DNA of 64,000 nucleotides, taken from NCBI RefSeq assembly GCF_001625305.1, contig NW_017803865.1, forward strand, positions 1,917,983 to 1,981,982, written 5' to 3'. This document shows positions 37,201-49,200 of this stretch, piece after piece. This DNA comes from Branchiostoma belcheri. Its lineage: Eukaryota; Chordata; Leptocardii; Amphioxiformes; Branchiostomatidae. Made by a program: the position numbers and the translations under genes. How positions within the stretch are numbered: the first letter of the stretch is position 1; each line of letters opens with the position of its first letter. The notes under the pieces were generated by a model, which was given only the letters and a program-made list of their open reading frames with translations, was not told where the DNA came from and ran no database searches.

Positions 37201-40200
37201 TTGAGGAGATGCTTTCCACTCTTTCAGATGTTGGTGTTACCTGTGGTTCAGGCATGGATGGGCTTCCTTTGTCATCTAAGAGAACACCTGCAGAAGGCTC
37301 ACTCTCCACTTCTTCCTCTTGGTCATTGTCCCCAAGTTGACTAGCTAAGAGTGCACCCTCTGCGACCACCCCTAAAAAATTGTTCCGCTTCATTTTAGTT
37401 GGTCGTTCTGTTGATGTTGCCTCTTCCATAGCAGTTTGTTCTACACTGTCAATGTCGTCCTCAGATGTTTCAAATGAAGTTTCTCTGGATGGGGTATCTT
37501 CTGGAGGAGTTGTGTAGGGCTCTAACAAAGGACTTGTCATCTCAGTGTCTTGTGCAGGTTTTGAATATTCCTTGCCTTCATCGGAGTCCAATATTGTATC
37601 TTTCCGCCTTACTGGAGGCATTTCTGTCTCCATTTCAGAGCAGCTTTTGGCATCTTCTACTGGAATGTTAATCTTTTCAGTGGCTGATTCTCCTGCTATA
37701 GCACCATTTATAACATATTCCTTTGAAATCTGAGCATCTTCAGTTGGAGTTTCTTTTTCTAGGCTATCAGAATCAAGGCCGTCCATAGGGCTTTCCTGCT
37801 CTTTAGGTTCCACTTTTTCTTCTTTGGCTGTAACAGGCACATCTGGTGATCTGTCTTCTGTAGAATCTGGTTCACAAGGGTCACTTAGAGATTCATCATG
37901 TTGAAGAGAATGGTGTTTTAACCCCACAGCTTGTAAGGACATCTCTATTTGTTGCATTCCAGTTTGTTCTTCCTTTGATTGGACCTCCAGTTTTTCAGCT
38001 TTTGCTTCAAATTCTGATTCTATAGTTGGTTGCTGTTTTGCTACAACTTCTTCCTTTGTTTCATCTTTTGGCTGTGAGAGTTGTTCCTCCTTTGGATCAT
38101 CCTTTACTTCAATTTCTATCTGTTGAGTTGGATCTTCCTTTGCTTCAACCTCTGGCTGTTCAGTTGCTTCTTCCCTTGTTTCAACTTCTGTTTCTTTATC
38201 TTGTTCATCCTTAATTTCCCCTGACTGTTTGACCAATTCTTTCTTTGTTTTACCTTCTGACTGATCAGTCAGTTCATCCCTTGATGCACTTTCTGATTCT
38301 TGAACTGGACACTCTTTTGACTCACCCTGTGGTTCCTCAGCCTGTTCTTCATATGTTTCAACCTCTGGTTGTTCAGTTTCTTCCTTCACTTCTGATTTTG
38401 ATTCTTCAGAAGGTTCGTCTTCATTTGGTTTAGATCTGTATATTACTGCCACTTCCAGTGCGTTAGTTTTCTGACTTACTTCAGCTTTTGGCTCTTCAGT
38501 AGGTGCTTCCTCTGGTTCTTTTGCTTCAACATCTTGTTTGACTTTCTCTGACTTAGAAGGACCCTCTCTGGATTCAGTTTCCAACTCTTCACTTGGTTGC
38601 TTTTCAGATGTATCCTTTTGCCCTTCGGTTGGTTTCTCTTCAATTGTTTCATCTTTTAATGTAACATGTGGCTTTTCAGTTGGTTCTTCCTTCACCTCCA
38701 TTTCTGGCCCTGCTGGTTCCTTGAATTTAACATCTGGCTCTTCAGCTGGTTCTTCCTTAGGTGTAACATCTGGCTCTTCAGCTGCCTCTTCCTTATGTGT
38801 AACATCTGGCTCTGCATCTGGTTCTTCCTTAGGTGTAACATCTGGCTCTGCAGCTGGTTCTTCCTCAGGTGTAAATTCAGGCTCTTCAGCTGATTCTTTT
38901 GTGGGTGTAATAGCTGTCTCTTCAGCTGATTCTTTTGTGGGTGTAACATCTGGCTCTTCAGCTGATTCTTTTGTGGGTGTAACATCTGTCTCTGCAGCTG
39001 GTTCTTCCTTAGGTGTAACATCTGGTTCCTCAGCTGAATCTTCCTTAGGTGTAACATCTGACTCTTCAGCTGGTTCTTCCTTAGGTTTAACGTCAGGTTC
39101 CTCAGCTGGTTCTTCTTTAGGTGTAACATCTGGCTCTTCAGCTGATTCTTTTGTGGGTGTAACATCTGTCTCTGTAGCTGGTTTGTCCTTAGGTGTAACA
39201 TCTGGCTCTTCAGCTGGTTCTTCCTTAGGTGTAACGTCTGGTTCCTCAGCTGGTTCTTCTTTAGGTGTAACATCTGACTCTGCAGCTGGTTCTTCCTTAG
39301 GTGTAACATCTGGCTCTTCAGCTGCTTCATTCTCAGGTGTAACATCTGGCTCTTCAGCTGCCTCTTCCTTAGGTTTAGCATCTGGCTCTTCAGCTGGGTC
39401 TTCCTTAGGTGTAACATCTGGCTCTTCAGCTGCTTCTTCCTTAGTTGTAACATCTGGCTCTGTGGCTGGTTCTTCCTTAGGTTTAGCATCTGTCTCTTCA
39501 GCTGCTTCATTCTCGGGTGTAACATCTGCCTCTGTAGCTGGTTCTTCCTTAGGTGTAACATCAGGCTCTTCAGCTGGTTCTTCCTTGTGTGTAACATCTG
39601 GCTCTTCAGCTGGTCCTTCTGTAGGTGTAACATCCGGCTCTTCAGCTGCCTCTTCCTTAGCTGTAACATCTGGCTCTTCAGCTGATTCTTTTGTGGGTGT
39701 AACATCTGGCTCTTCAGCTGGTTCTTCTGTGGGTGTAACATCTGGCTCTTCAGCTGCCTCTTCCTTAGCTGTAACATCTGGCTCTTCAGCTGATTCTTTT
39801 GTGGGTGTAACATCTGGCTCCTCAGCTGCCTCTTCCTTAGGTGTAACATCTGGCTCTGCAGCTGGTTCTTCCTTAGGTGCAACATCTGGCTCTTCAGATG
39901 GCTCTTCCTTATGTGTATGATCTGGCTTTGCAGTTGGTTCTTCCTTAGGTGTAACATCTGGCTCTTCAGCTGGTTCTTCCTTATGTGTAACTTCTGGCTC
40001 TTCAGTTGATTCTTTTGTGATTGTAACATCTGGCTCTTCAGTTGGTTCTTCCTTATGTGTAACATCTGGCTCTGCAGCTGGTTCTTCCTTATGTGTAACA
40101 TCTGGCTCTGTAGCTGGTTCGTCCTTAGGTGTAACATCTGGCTCTGTAGCTGGTTCGTCCTCAGGTGTAACATGTGGCTCCTCAACTGGTTCTTCCTTGG

Positions 40201-43200
40201 GTTTAACACCTGGTTCTTCAGCTGCTTCTTCCTTTGGTGTAACATCTGGCCTTCCAGCTGGTTTGTTCATGGGTGTAACACCTCTACCTGGTTCTTCCTT
40301 CTCCTCGACTTTGGGCTCTTCAGATGCTTCATCCTCGGGTGTAAAATCTGGCTCCTCAGCTGCCTCTTCTTTAGGTATAACATCTGGCTCCTCAGATGAT
40401 TCTTTCGTGGGTGTAACATCTGGCTCTGCAGCTGGTTCTAAATTGTCTTTGACATTTGGCTCTTCAGCTGGCTCATCCTTTGTTTCAACTCTTGGCACTT
40501 TGGGTAGTTTATTTGTTGGCTCAACTTTTGGCTCGTGCACAAGCTTTGCAGGTGAGTCATCTTTGGGTTTGGTTGTTGAGTCGTCTTTCTGTCCCTTTTT
40601 TACTTCAACTTCTAGCTCTGCAACTTGTTTCTCCCTTGGTTCAATGTCTTCTGATTCTACAGCTTGTTCTGATTCAGGTGAGATTGCTGGCTCTTCAGCT
40701 GGTTTTACTCTATGTTCAACTTTTGACTCCAGAGGTGATTTTATCTTCGCTCCAACTTCTGGCTCTTCAATTCGTTCCTGCTTAGATTCATCATTCTTTT
40801 CAGTAAGCTGATCTTTAGCTGTTTCCTCTCCAGCTTCAGCATCAGGCTCTTCAGTTGGTTCCTCTTTAGCTTCAACTTCTGGCTCCTCAGTTGATTCCTC
40901 TTTAGCTTCAACTTCTGGCTTCTCAGTTGATTCCTCTGTAGCTTCAACTTCTGGCTCCTCAGTTGATTCCTCTTTAGCTTCAACTTCTGGCTCCTCAGTT
41001 GGTTCCTCTTTAGCTTCAACTTCTGGCTCCTCAGTTGGTTCCTCTCTGGCTTCAACTTCAGGTCCTTCTGTTGGTTCCTCTTTAGCTTCAACTTCTGGCT
41101 CCTCAGTTGTTTCTTCTCTGGCTTCAACTTCTGGCCCTTCTGTTGGTTCCTCTTTAGTTTCAACTTCTGGCTCTTTAGTTGGCTCTACTTTGGCTTCTTC
41201 CAGCTGTTCAGGTGGTTCCTCAGTTTCAACGTCTGGCTCTTTAGTTGGCTCTACTTTGGCTTCTTCCAGCTGTTCAGGTGGTTCCTCAGTTTCAACGTCT
41301 GGCTCTTTAGTTGGCTCTACTTTGGCTTCTTCCCGCTGTTCAGGTGGTTCTTCAGTTTCAACTTCTGGCTCTTTAGTTGGCTCTACATTGGCTTCTTCCA
41401 GCTGTTCAGGTGGTTCTTCAGTTTCAACGTCTGGCTCTTTAGTTGGCTCTACTTTAACATCAACTTCCAGCTGTTCAGTTACTTCCTCTTCAACTTCAAC
41501 TTCTGGCTTTTCAGTTGGTTTCTCTTTAGCGTCAACTTCAGACTCTTTGGTTGGTTGCTCTATAGTTTCATCCTCAGACTGTTTGGTTGGATCTTCTTTA
41601 ACTGCAACCTCTGGCTCTTCAGTTGGTTCCTCTTTAGCTTCAACTTCTGGCTCCTCAGTTGGTTCCTCTTTAGCTTCAACTTCTGGCTCCTCAGTTTGTT
41701 GTTCCTCTTTAGCTTCAACTTCTGGCTCCTCAGTTGGTTCCTCTTTAGCTTCAACTTCTGGCTCCTCAGTTTGTTCCTCTTTAGCTTCAACTTCTGGCTC
41801 CTCAGTTGGTTCCTCTTTAGCTTCAACTTCTGGCTCCTCAGTTGGTTCCTCTCTGGCTTCAACTTCTGGCTCCTCAGTTGGTTCCTCTTTAGCTTCAACT
41901 TCTGGCTCTTCAGTTGGTTCCTCTTTAGCTTCAACTTCTGGCTCCTCAGTTTGTTCCTCTTTAGCTTCAACTTCTGGCTCCTCAGTTGGTTCCTCTTTAG
42001 CTTCAACTTCTGGCTGCTCAGTTGGTTCCTCTTTAGCTTCAACTTCTGGCTCTTCAGTTGGTTCCTCTTTAGTTTCAGCCTCAGACTGTTTGGTTGGATC
42101 TTCTTTAACTGCAACCTCTGGCCCTTCCGTTGGTTCCTCTTTAGCTTGAACCTCTTGCTCTTTGCTTATTTCCTTTTTAGCTCCAACCTCTTGATCTTCA
42201 GTTTGTTCCTCTTTAACTTCAGACTTGTCGGTTGATTCCTCTTCAGCTTCTTCACTTGGTTCCTCTTTAGCTTCAACCTCAGGCTTTTCAGTTGGTGCCT
42301 CTTTAGTTTCAACTTCTGGCTCTTCAGTTGTTTTGTCTCTGGCTTCATCTTCAGGCTCTTCAATTGGTTCCTCTTTAGCTTCAACTTCTGGCTCTTTAGT
42401 TGTCTCTACTTTGGCTTCTTCCAGCTGTTCAGGTGGTTCCTCGGTTTCAACGTCTGGCTCTTTAGTTGGCTCTACTTTAACGTCAACTTCCAGCTGTTCA
42501 GTTACTTCAACTTTTGGCTTTTCAGTTGGTTTCTCTATAGCTTCAACGTTAGCTTCTTCAGTTGGTGCTTCTTTAGTTTCAACTTCGAGCTCTTCAGTTG
42601 GTCCCAATTTAGCTTCAACTTCTGACTGTTCAGTTGGTTCCTCTTTAGCTTCCATTTCAGCCTCTTCAATCGATTCCTTTTCAGCTTCAACTTCAGTCTT
42701 TTCAGTTGGTTCCGCTTCTGCCTTAACGTCAGCTGTAGCTGCTTCCAATTCTATTGTTTCTTGTTTAGCTGCTTCAACACTTGCTGACTCAAAGGCAACC
42801 ATGGCAGCGTTTGGCTGTGTCCATTTGTACAAGATGCCACAGGAAAGGACATACAGGTAGGACAAACATACAGAGAGAAAGAACATTACATACAGGAGAG
42901 AGATACAATCACACACGCAAAGAAATGTTATAAGAGAAAACAGAGAGGTGTAGTTGCATTAAAGAGGATGGTGCACGAGATGAACTGAATGGAAGTATAG
43001 CATAATGTACAACAAAAGTTATGTGTATAAGAATGTGCATTATGGTAACAAAAATGTAATGCAATGATATTGGATGAATTCCCCCATGGCACAATCAAGT
43101 AAACCTTTGATGTCATCACATTTGAACTGAGGTGTCTTCAAGACATTGAGTGATTTCAGATGTATTACAAATGTAAACAAAAACTTTTGAGAAGAATAAT

Positions 43201-46200
43201 TATGCATTTCCTGCATAGTGATTCATCTGCCATGTTAGTTGAAGTAATCCATCCAGTAAGTGCAATGATTGGAAAACCAGCTAAACATTTTATTGTAATG
43301 GCTTTATTGAAGATACAAGCAACAGCACCCATTATTTCCACTAATTTTGAAACAGGTAGACCCTTAATGTCCTACAACAGGACAAATGAACAACCCATAA
43401 ATAGGAAACTTTTAGATCAAAATTGTCATATAAAGATAAGTCTATTGAAAACATACTAAAATTTAAAATGTAGCTGACATAATGAAGTCAGCATTATAAC
43501 AACCAAAAAACCAATAATAGCCTACCTCCTCGAGTTCTTCCTCGTCAGTAGATGCATCCTGCTTTTGATCATCAAACTCTTCTGTCTCTGGTGTAGCTGG
43601 GGACTTGCTTAGTTCATACTGTTCTAGATAGTCTGAAGGTGGTGCTGACTTTGCCTCTTCTGCTTGTTCAAGCATTATCTCCTGGGTGGCAGCCCAGACT
43701 GCGTCCCCCACGATAGCTGATGCAGCAACTCCGGCATCTATCTTTGTTGTTGTTGTTGTTGTGGTTTGCTCGCTAGTTGGTGATTTTTGTGGCGGTTTTT
43801 CTCCCTTGACACCAGGAAGCTGCTTTTCTAATGCACTCACACTCTGTGGAGGTTCAGGTGCTTCCATGGAGACTGGAGCTTGCATGTCATCTGCAGCGAC
43901 TACTTCTACTTCTGCAATCTCTACTGGTGGGGTAAATTCTTCAGCTGCCTGTGTATCTTCTTCTGTCTCTCCTGCTTCAGTTTCCATGGGCTCAGGACTT
44001 TCCTCCTCAGTATCCATAGGTTCTGGAGATTCTTCATTTTCTATTTCCATTGGCATTGGCTGTTCTCGAGACACTGCCTCCACCTCTTCTGTGGTGACCA
44101 ATGACACCTCCTCTTGTTGGTCCACATGGGAAGCCTCAACCTCAATTTCTGCCAGTTGCTCAACCTCTACAAGTGCAGTTATAACTGCAGCAGCAGTCTC
44201 AAATTCCACCTCTGTTTCTGTTGGCTCCTCAGTTTTTACACTTTCAAGGGCTGTGACAACCTCTGCAGCTGTTTTCAGTTCCACCTCGGTTTCTTCTGGC
44301 TGTTCTTCTTCAATTTCTGTTGCTTTTTCAGTTTTTGCACTTTCAAGAGCTGTAACAACCTCTGCAGCTGTCCTGAGTTCTACCCCAGTTGGCTCTTCTG
44401 CTTCAGTTTCTGCTGGCTCTTCAGTTTTCACAGCTTCAAGAGCTGTGACAACCTCTGCAGCTGTTTTCAGTTCCACCTCGGTTTCTTCTGGCTGTTCTTC
44501 AATTTCTGTTGCTTCTTCAGTTTTTGCTCTTTCAAGAGCTGTAACAACCTCTGCAGCTGTCCTGAGTTCTACCCCAGTTGGCTCTTCTGCTTCAGTTTCT
44601 GCTGGCTCTTCAGTTTTCACAGCTTCAAGAGCTGTGGCAACCTCTGCAGCTGTTTTCAGGTCCACCTCGATTTCTTCTGGCTGTTCTACTTCAGGTTCTG
44701 TTGGCTCTTCAGTTTTCACACTTTCAAGAGCTGTGACAACTTCTGTGGCAGCCTTGAATTCTACCTCAGTTTCTGCTGGCTCTTCAGTTTTTATATTTTC
44801 AAGGGCTGTGACAACCTCTGCAGCCGTCTTGAGTTGCACCTCAGTTTCTTCTGGCTGTTCTGCTTCAGGTTCTGTTCTTACACTTTGAAGAGCTGTAACA
44901 ACCTCTGCGGCAGTCTTCAACTCAACCTCTGTTTCTTCTGGCTCTTCAGTTTTTACACTTTCAAGAGCTGTAACAACCTCTGCAGCTGTCTTCAGTTCCA
45001 TTCCAGTTTCTGCTGGCTGTTCTGCTTCAGCTGGCTCCTCAGTTTTTACACTTTCAAGAGCTGTAACAACTTCTGCAGCTGTCTTCAACTCTATCTCTGT
45101 TTCTGATGGCTCTTCTGCCTCAGTTTCTGCTGGCTCTTCGGTTTTTGCAGCCTCAAGAGCTGTAATAACCTCTGCAGCTGTCTTCAGCTCTACCTCAGTT
45201 TCTATTGGGCCTTCAGTTTTTACACCTTCAAGAGCTGTAACAACGTCTGCAGCAGTCTTGAATTCTACCTCAGTTTCTGTTGGCTCCTCAGTTTTTGCAT
45301 CTTCCAGGGCTGTAACAACTTCAGCAGCAGTCTTAAAGTCCACGTCAAATTCTTTAGGATATTCCTTCTTTATGTCTTCCAGGGCAGTTATAACATTGGC
45401 AGCAGTCTCAAGTTTGACCTGATCACCAGCCTCTTGCTCCTCCTCCTCAGCTTCTTCTTCTTCAGCTCCCTCGTCTGTCGGCTGAATATCAACCAGTGAT
45501 GTGATAACTTCAGCAGCAGTTTGCAGTTCCACTTTGGTTTCTAACTCAACATCCCTCTGTGTGTCTATCACAGCTGTCGCTACCTCAGCTGCAGTTTTCA
45601 AGTCAACCTCTGGCTCCGGCTTGAACTGCTTTTCTGCCTCAATGAGACTTGTAACCACCTCAGCGGCAGGCTTTAGGTCTAACATAGTTTCAGATGGTTC
45701 TGTGGATGCATCTTGTTCCTGTTGTTTTTCTACATCTATAAGGGCTATCGCAACATCAGCAACAGGTTTGATATCTACCTTTGTTTCCATTTCCTCCTCT
45801 TGTTGTCGCATCTCTGTAAAAGTCGTCATCACTTCAGCAGCTGTCTTCAATTCAACATCAACCTCAGGTTCCTCATCCATTTTAGCTCCAACAAGAGACG
45901 TAACCACTTCACCAGCAGTCTTAAGATCCATCTCTGCCTCCTGCTCTTGCACATTCTGAGATTCAACAAGGACGGCTGAGACTTCAGCTGCGGTCTTGAA
46001 TTCCACATCTGCGGCAGGGCTCTGTTCTTTCTCTGCATCGATTAAAGCAAATGTAACTTCTGCTGCTGTTTGGAAGCCAACTGCTGTTTCAGGTTCAGGT
46101 TCTTCCGATGAAGGTTCTAGTTGCTTTTCTGTATCAACAAGAGCTGTTATTACTTCCGCTGCTGTTTTTAACTTGACCTCTGCTTCATCTTCTTCTGCTG

Positions 46201-49200
46201 CTCCCTCCTCCACCTTCTCAACAACCTCTTCTGTTTCGTGTTTTTCCTGTACTGAAACTTCCACTGTCATGGTAACCTCAGTAATATCTTCTCTCTTTGT
46301 TGGTTCTTCTGTTACCTCAGTAGGTACTGGAGACTTTGCTATCTCTGCCAGCTCTGATTCATCTTCTTCCTCAAGATCTTCCAGCAATTTTATTTTGTCA
46401 GTGGTTGGAGTTTCTTTTTCCTCACCCTCACTATCTTCTCCATCTTCAATTTCAATAGCAACTGGCGCGGCATATTCTGGAGCAGCAGATGGGCTAACAT
46501 CATTCAGTGTTTCCCATTTGGCAAGGTACTGTGCATCAGCATCTGATGTATCAGGTTCATAGGTCTTTGTTGTGGGCGGTGCTGACTTGATAGGTTCAAA
46601 GTCCTGCACCTGTTCAATTGGGGAGATGTCAATGTCATCAGGCTTTAATTTAGGGGATTCAAGTTCCTCTTTATGTTCTTCCTCAGGTGATTCAGCTTTT
46701 TCAATTGCCGGTGAAACTGCCTCCTCCGTGACAGGTGTCTTCTCCTCAGGTGTTACAGGTGTTTTGTCCTCTGCCACTGGAGTTCTGTCCTCAGAAACTG
46801 GAGTTGTCTCATCCTCTTCTTCCTCTTCTTCTTTGTCCTCTTTTTCTTGGTCTTGTTCTGTATGATCTCCAGATGGGATGCTGAAGGGAATTCCTTCCAA
46901 TTCATCTGCAACGTCAAGTGCAATTGGCGCAAATGCAGCATCTGCTGTTTCCATAGTTATGATTTCCGGGGATGAGAGAGGAGAAGAGGACTTCTTATCT
47001 TCAGGTGACTTAACCTCTTCCTCTGCTGGTGATGAGGCCAGTGGCTCTGCAGCATCAACAATTTCATAGTTTGCTTCCTCATCTGGGGATCCTACTTCTC
47101 CATTCTGTTCATCATCTGCTTGAGCACCAAGGGCTTCATCCTCAGAGACTTCTTTTCCTTCAGCCTCTTCCCCTGATGTCAACTCAGTTGATTCTGGCCG
47201 ACGTCCTTCCTCAGGCAGGCCTGAATCTTCAGGAGTTCCCTTCTCTTCATCAGGCTCCCCCTTTTGCATCACATCACTGATTTCAGGAGAGGTCTCAATG
47301 TCTGCCTCATCACCCTCCCCATCTCTTTCATCTCCTGGAGAAGACTGTTCCTCCATCTCTTGATCTGATTCCTCTTCAGCCTCTGCCTTAGCCTCAATGC
47401 TGGTGGGAAGCACAAGAGCAGTTGGAGTTACACCCTCATCCTCCTCCTCTTCCACCTCTTCCTCCTCGTCCTCATCTTCATCAGGTTCATCAGGACCTTC
47501 TGTTGTGGTTGTGTTAGTAGCAGTTTCGGCCTCCTCAAATTCTCGATGATCTTCTTGCTCTTCTTCTTTTTCCTGCACTTCCTCCTCATCTTGGACAATC
47601 TGCTCTTCCTCCTTCTCAACAGCTTCTTCGATAATTTCAGATGGGATGTTGTCTTCTTTTTCAATTTGTTGTACAGGCTCTTCATCGGGAGATGGCTTAC
47701 CTTCCAGTTCTTCTGCACCTTTTTCCTTTTCTTCTTCTGTAGTAGGTGGCTCTTCCTCCTCTGCAGGGATCTGAGCTTCCATCTCTTCTTTTGCCTCTTC
47801 TGCAACTTCCACCTCAGCTGCCTCTTCTGTTCGCTGTTTTTCAAACTCTGCAGTAAGGTCCTCTGGAGGAGTAAAAGCTGGCTCTTGTTTAGGTGGGGTT
47901 GGCTCTGGTGGAGCAGCTGCAGCTTCATCAGCTGCCATAGCAACAACTGTAGCTCCTGTGGCTGCAGCAATGGCACCAGTTGCTACTATAGCAGCGCCAA
48001 CATCTTTCTTTGTGGTCTTCTTTTTCTCTTTGGGTTTTGATTTCTTCTTAGGAGCAGCAGGCTTGGGCTTTGCTTTCAGTGTTGGCTTTTCTTCAACTTT
48101 CTCGGTTACCTTTTTCTCAGACTTTTTTTCTGTCTTTTCCCTTTTCTCTTGAACTTTTTTCTCTGATACTTTCCTCTTCTTAGGTTTGGTTTGATCAGTT
48201 AGGATCTTTTGGGAGGCATGTGGATGTTTGAGGAAATCCAAATGTTTTAATCTGTCAAGTCCTTCAAATATTTTATTCTGTGGAGTATTGCCAGGGAAGA
48301 GAACCCTAACAATCTTCTCTGTAGGGTTTGCAGGATGCCACACTAGTAGAGCAGCTATAGATGTCAGGTCAGGAATAGGAATGTCAACATCTTTACCAGA
48401 AACTTTTACACCAATTTTTGCAGAGCTAAATTTCTTTGCATTGTTGCTCCACTGGTGTAGCATCTCCTTGACCTCTTTACTGTCTTTTAATGGATTGAGT
48501 ATGTACATGTCTAATTTGCCAACACCCACTTTGTTGAAGAGTGTCAGTGGCTCTGATTTAGAGTCCGTTCTCATGCAATGGTAGGGTTTTATGTCCAGTA
48601 GCTTTAGGTTCTCCAGGGTGTCACAGCCAAGGTCCCTGCTGGTTAGAACCATGGAGTCGCCATTGTTAGCTTTTGTCTTGTCAGGGGCATTGAAGTAAAA
48701 GACTCCCAGCTCGGGAGACTTTACTTTACTGAACCAGTCATTGTATTCATCTGTGCCAGGGCTGGGTTCCCCAAGGTCTCTTTCAGCCACTTTCCTCTGC
48801 AAGAAGCTGTTCATGCCAGGCAGACTGTCAGTTCCAGCGTGTGTCATCATGACAGCATCTATTCTGTCCAAGTGCCGAACAAGCTTCCAGAAGCAAGCCT
48901 TCCGGGATGAGCCACCGTTCACCAGGATGTTGAAGCCATTTACAGCAAAGAAAGCAGCGTCTCCCTTCCCAGCAGGGAATACATACAGCGATGGCTTACT
49001 GATCTTGAGGAATCCACTTGCCTTTGCAGGCTCCAGCAGATTGAAAGGTGTCTCCAGATTAGTTGTGTCAATCAGGTAACAACCAAAGTCTTCTGTGCTC
49101 TCGATGTCGCAATCATCCTGTTTGGGGTTCAGTTGAATCTCTATCTGTTGCTCTAACGACTTTGTTGCACACGACATTCCTTTGAAATCTCCCTCGGATG

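Noticed and set aside
38538-39920. 460-codon plus-strand Gly/Ser frame, and 40017-40811
   Set aside because: Antisense shadow of the same repeats; simple GSSLGVTS composition and no splice or promoter support.
38692-40245. 517-codon minus-strand frame rich in Gln/Leu/Lys
   Set aside because: It lies in another frame of the MAP1 36-bp array. Since the unit is a multiple of three and free of stops in that frame, it is open by construction. The MAP1 frame has consistent splice sites and family domains.
36932-42814. CRISPR-like regularly spaced repeats
   Set aside because: Head-to-tail coding tandem repeats without unique spacers, in a eukaryotic exon.
41190-42860. Plus-strand Ser-rich frames (319 and 226 codons)
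   Set aside because: Antisense shadows of the EVEAKEEPTEEP array.
43686-48584. Several plus-strand frames of 100-400 codons
   Set aside because: Antisense shadows of the first giant MAP1 exon; no family motifs.
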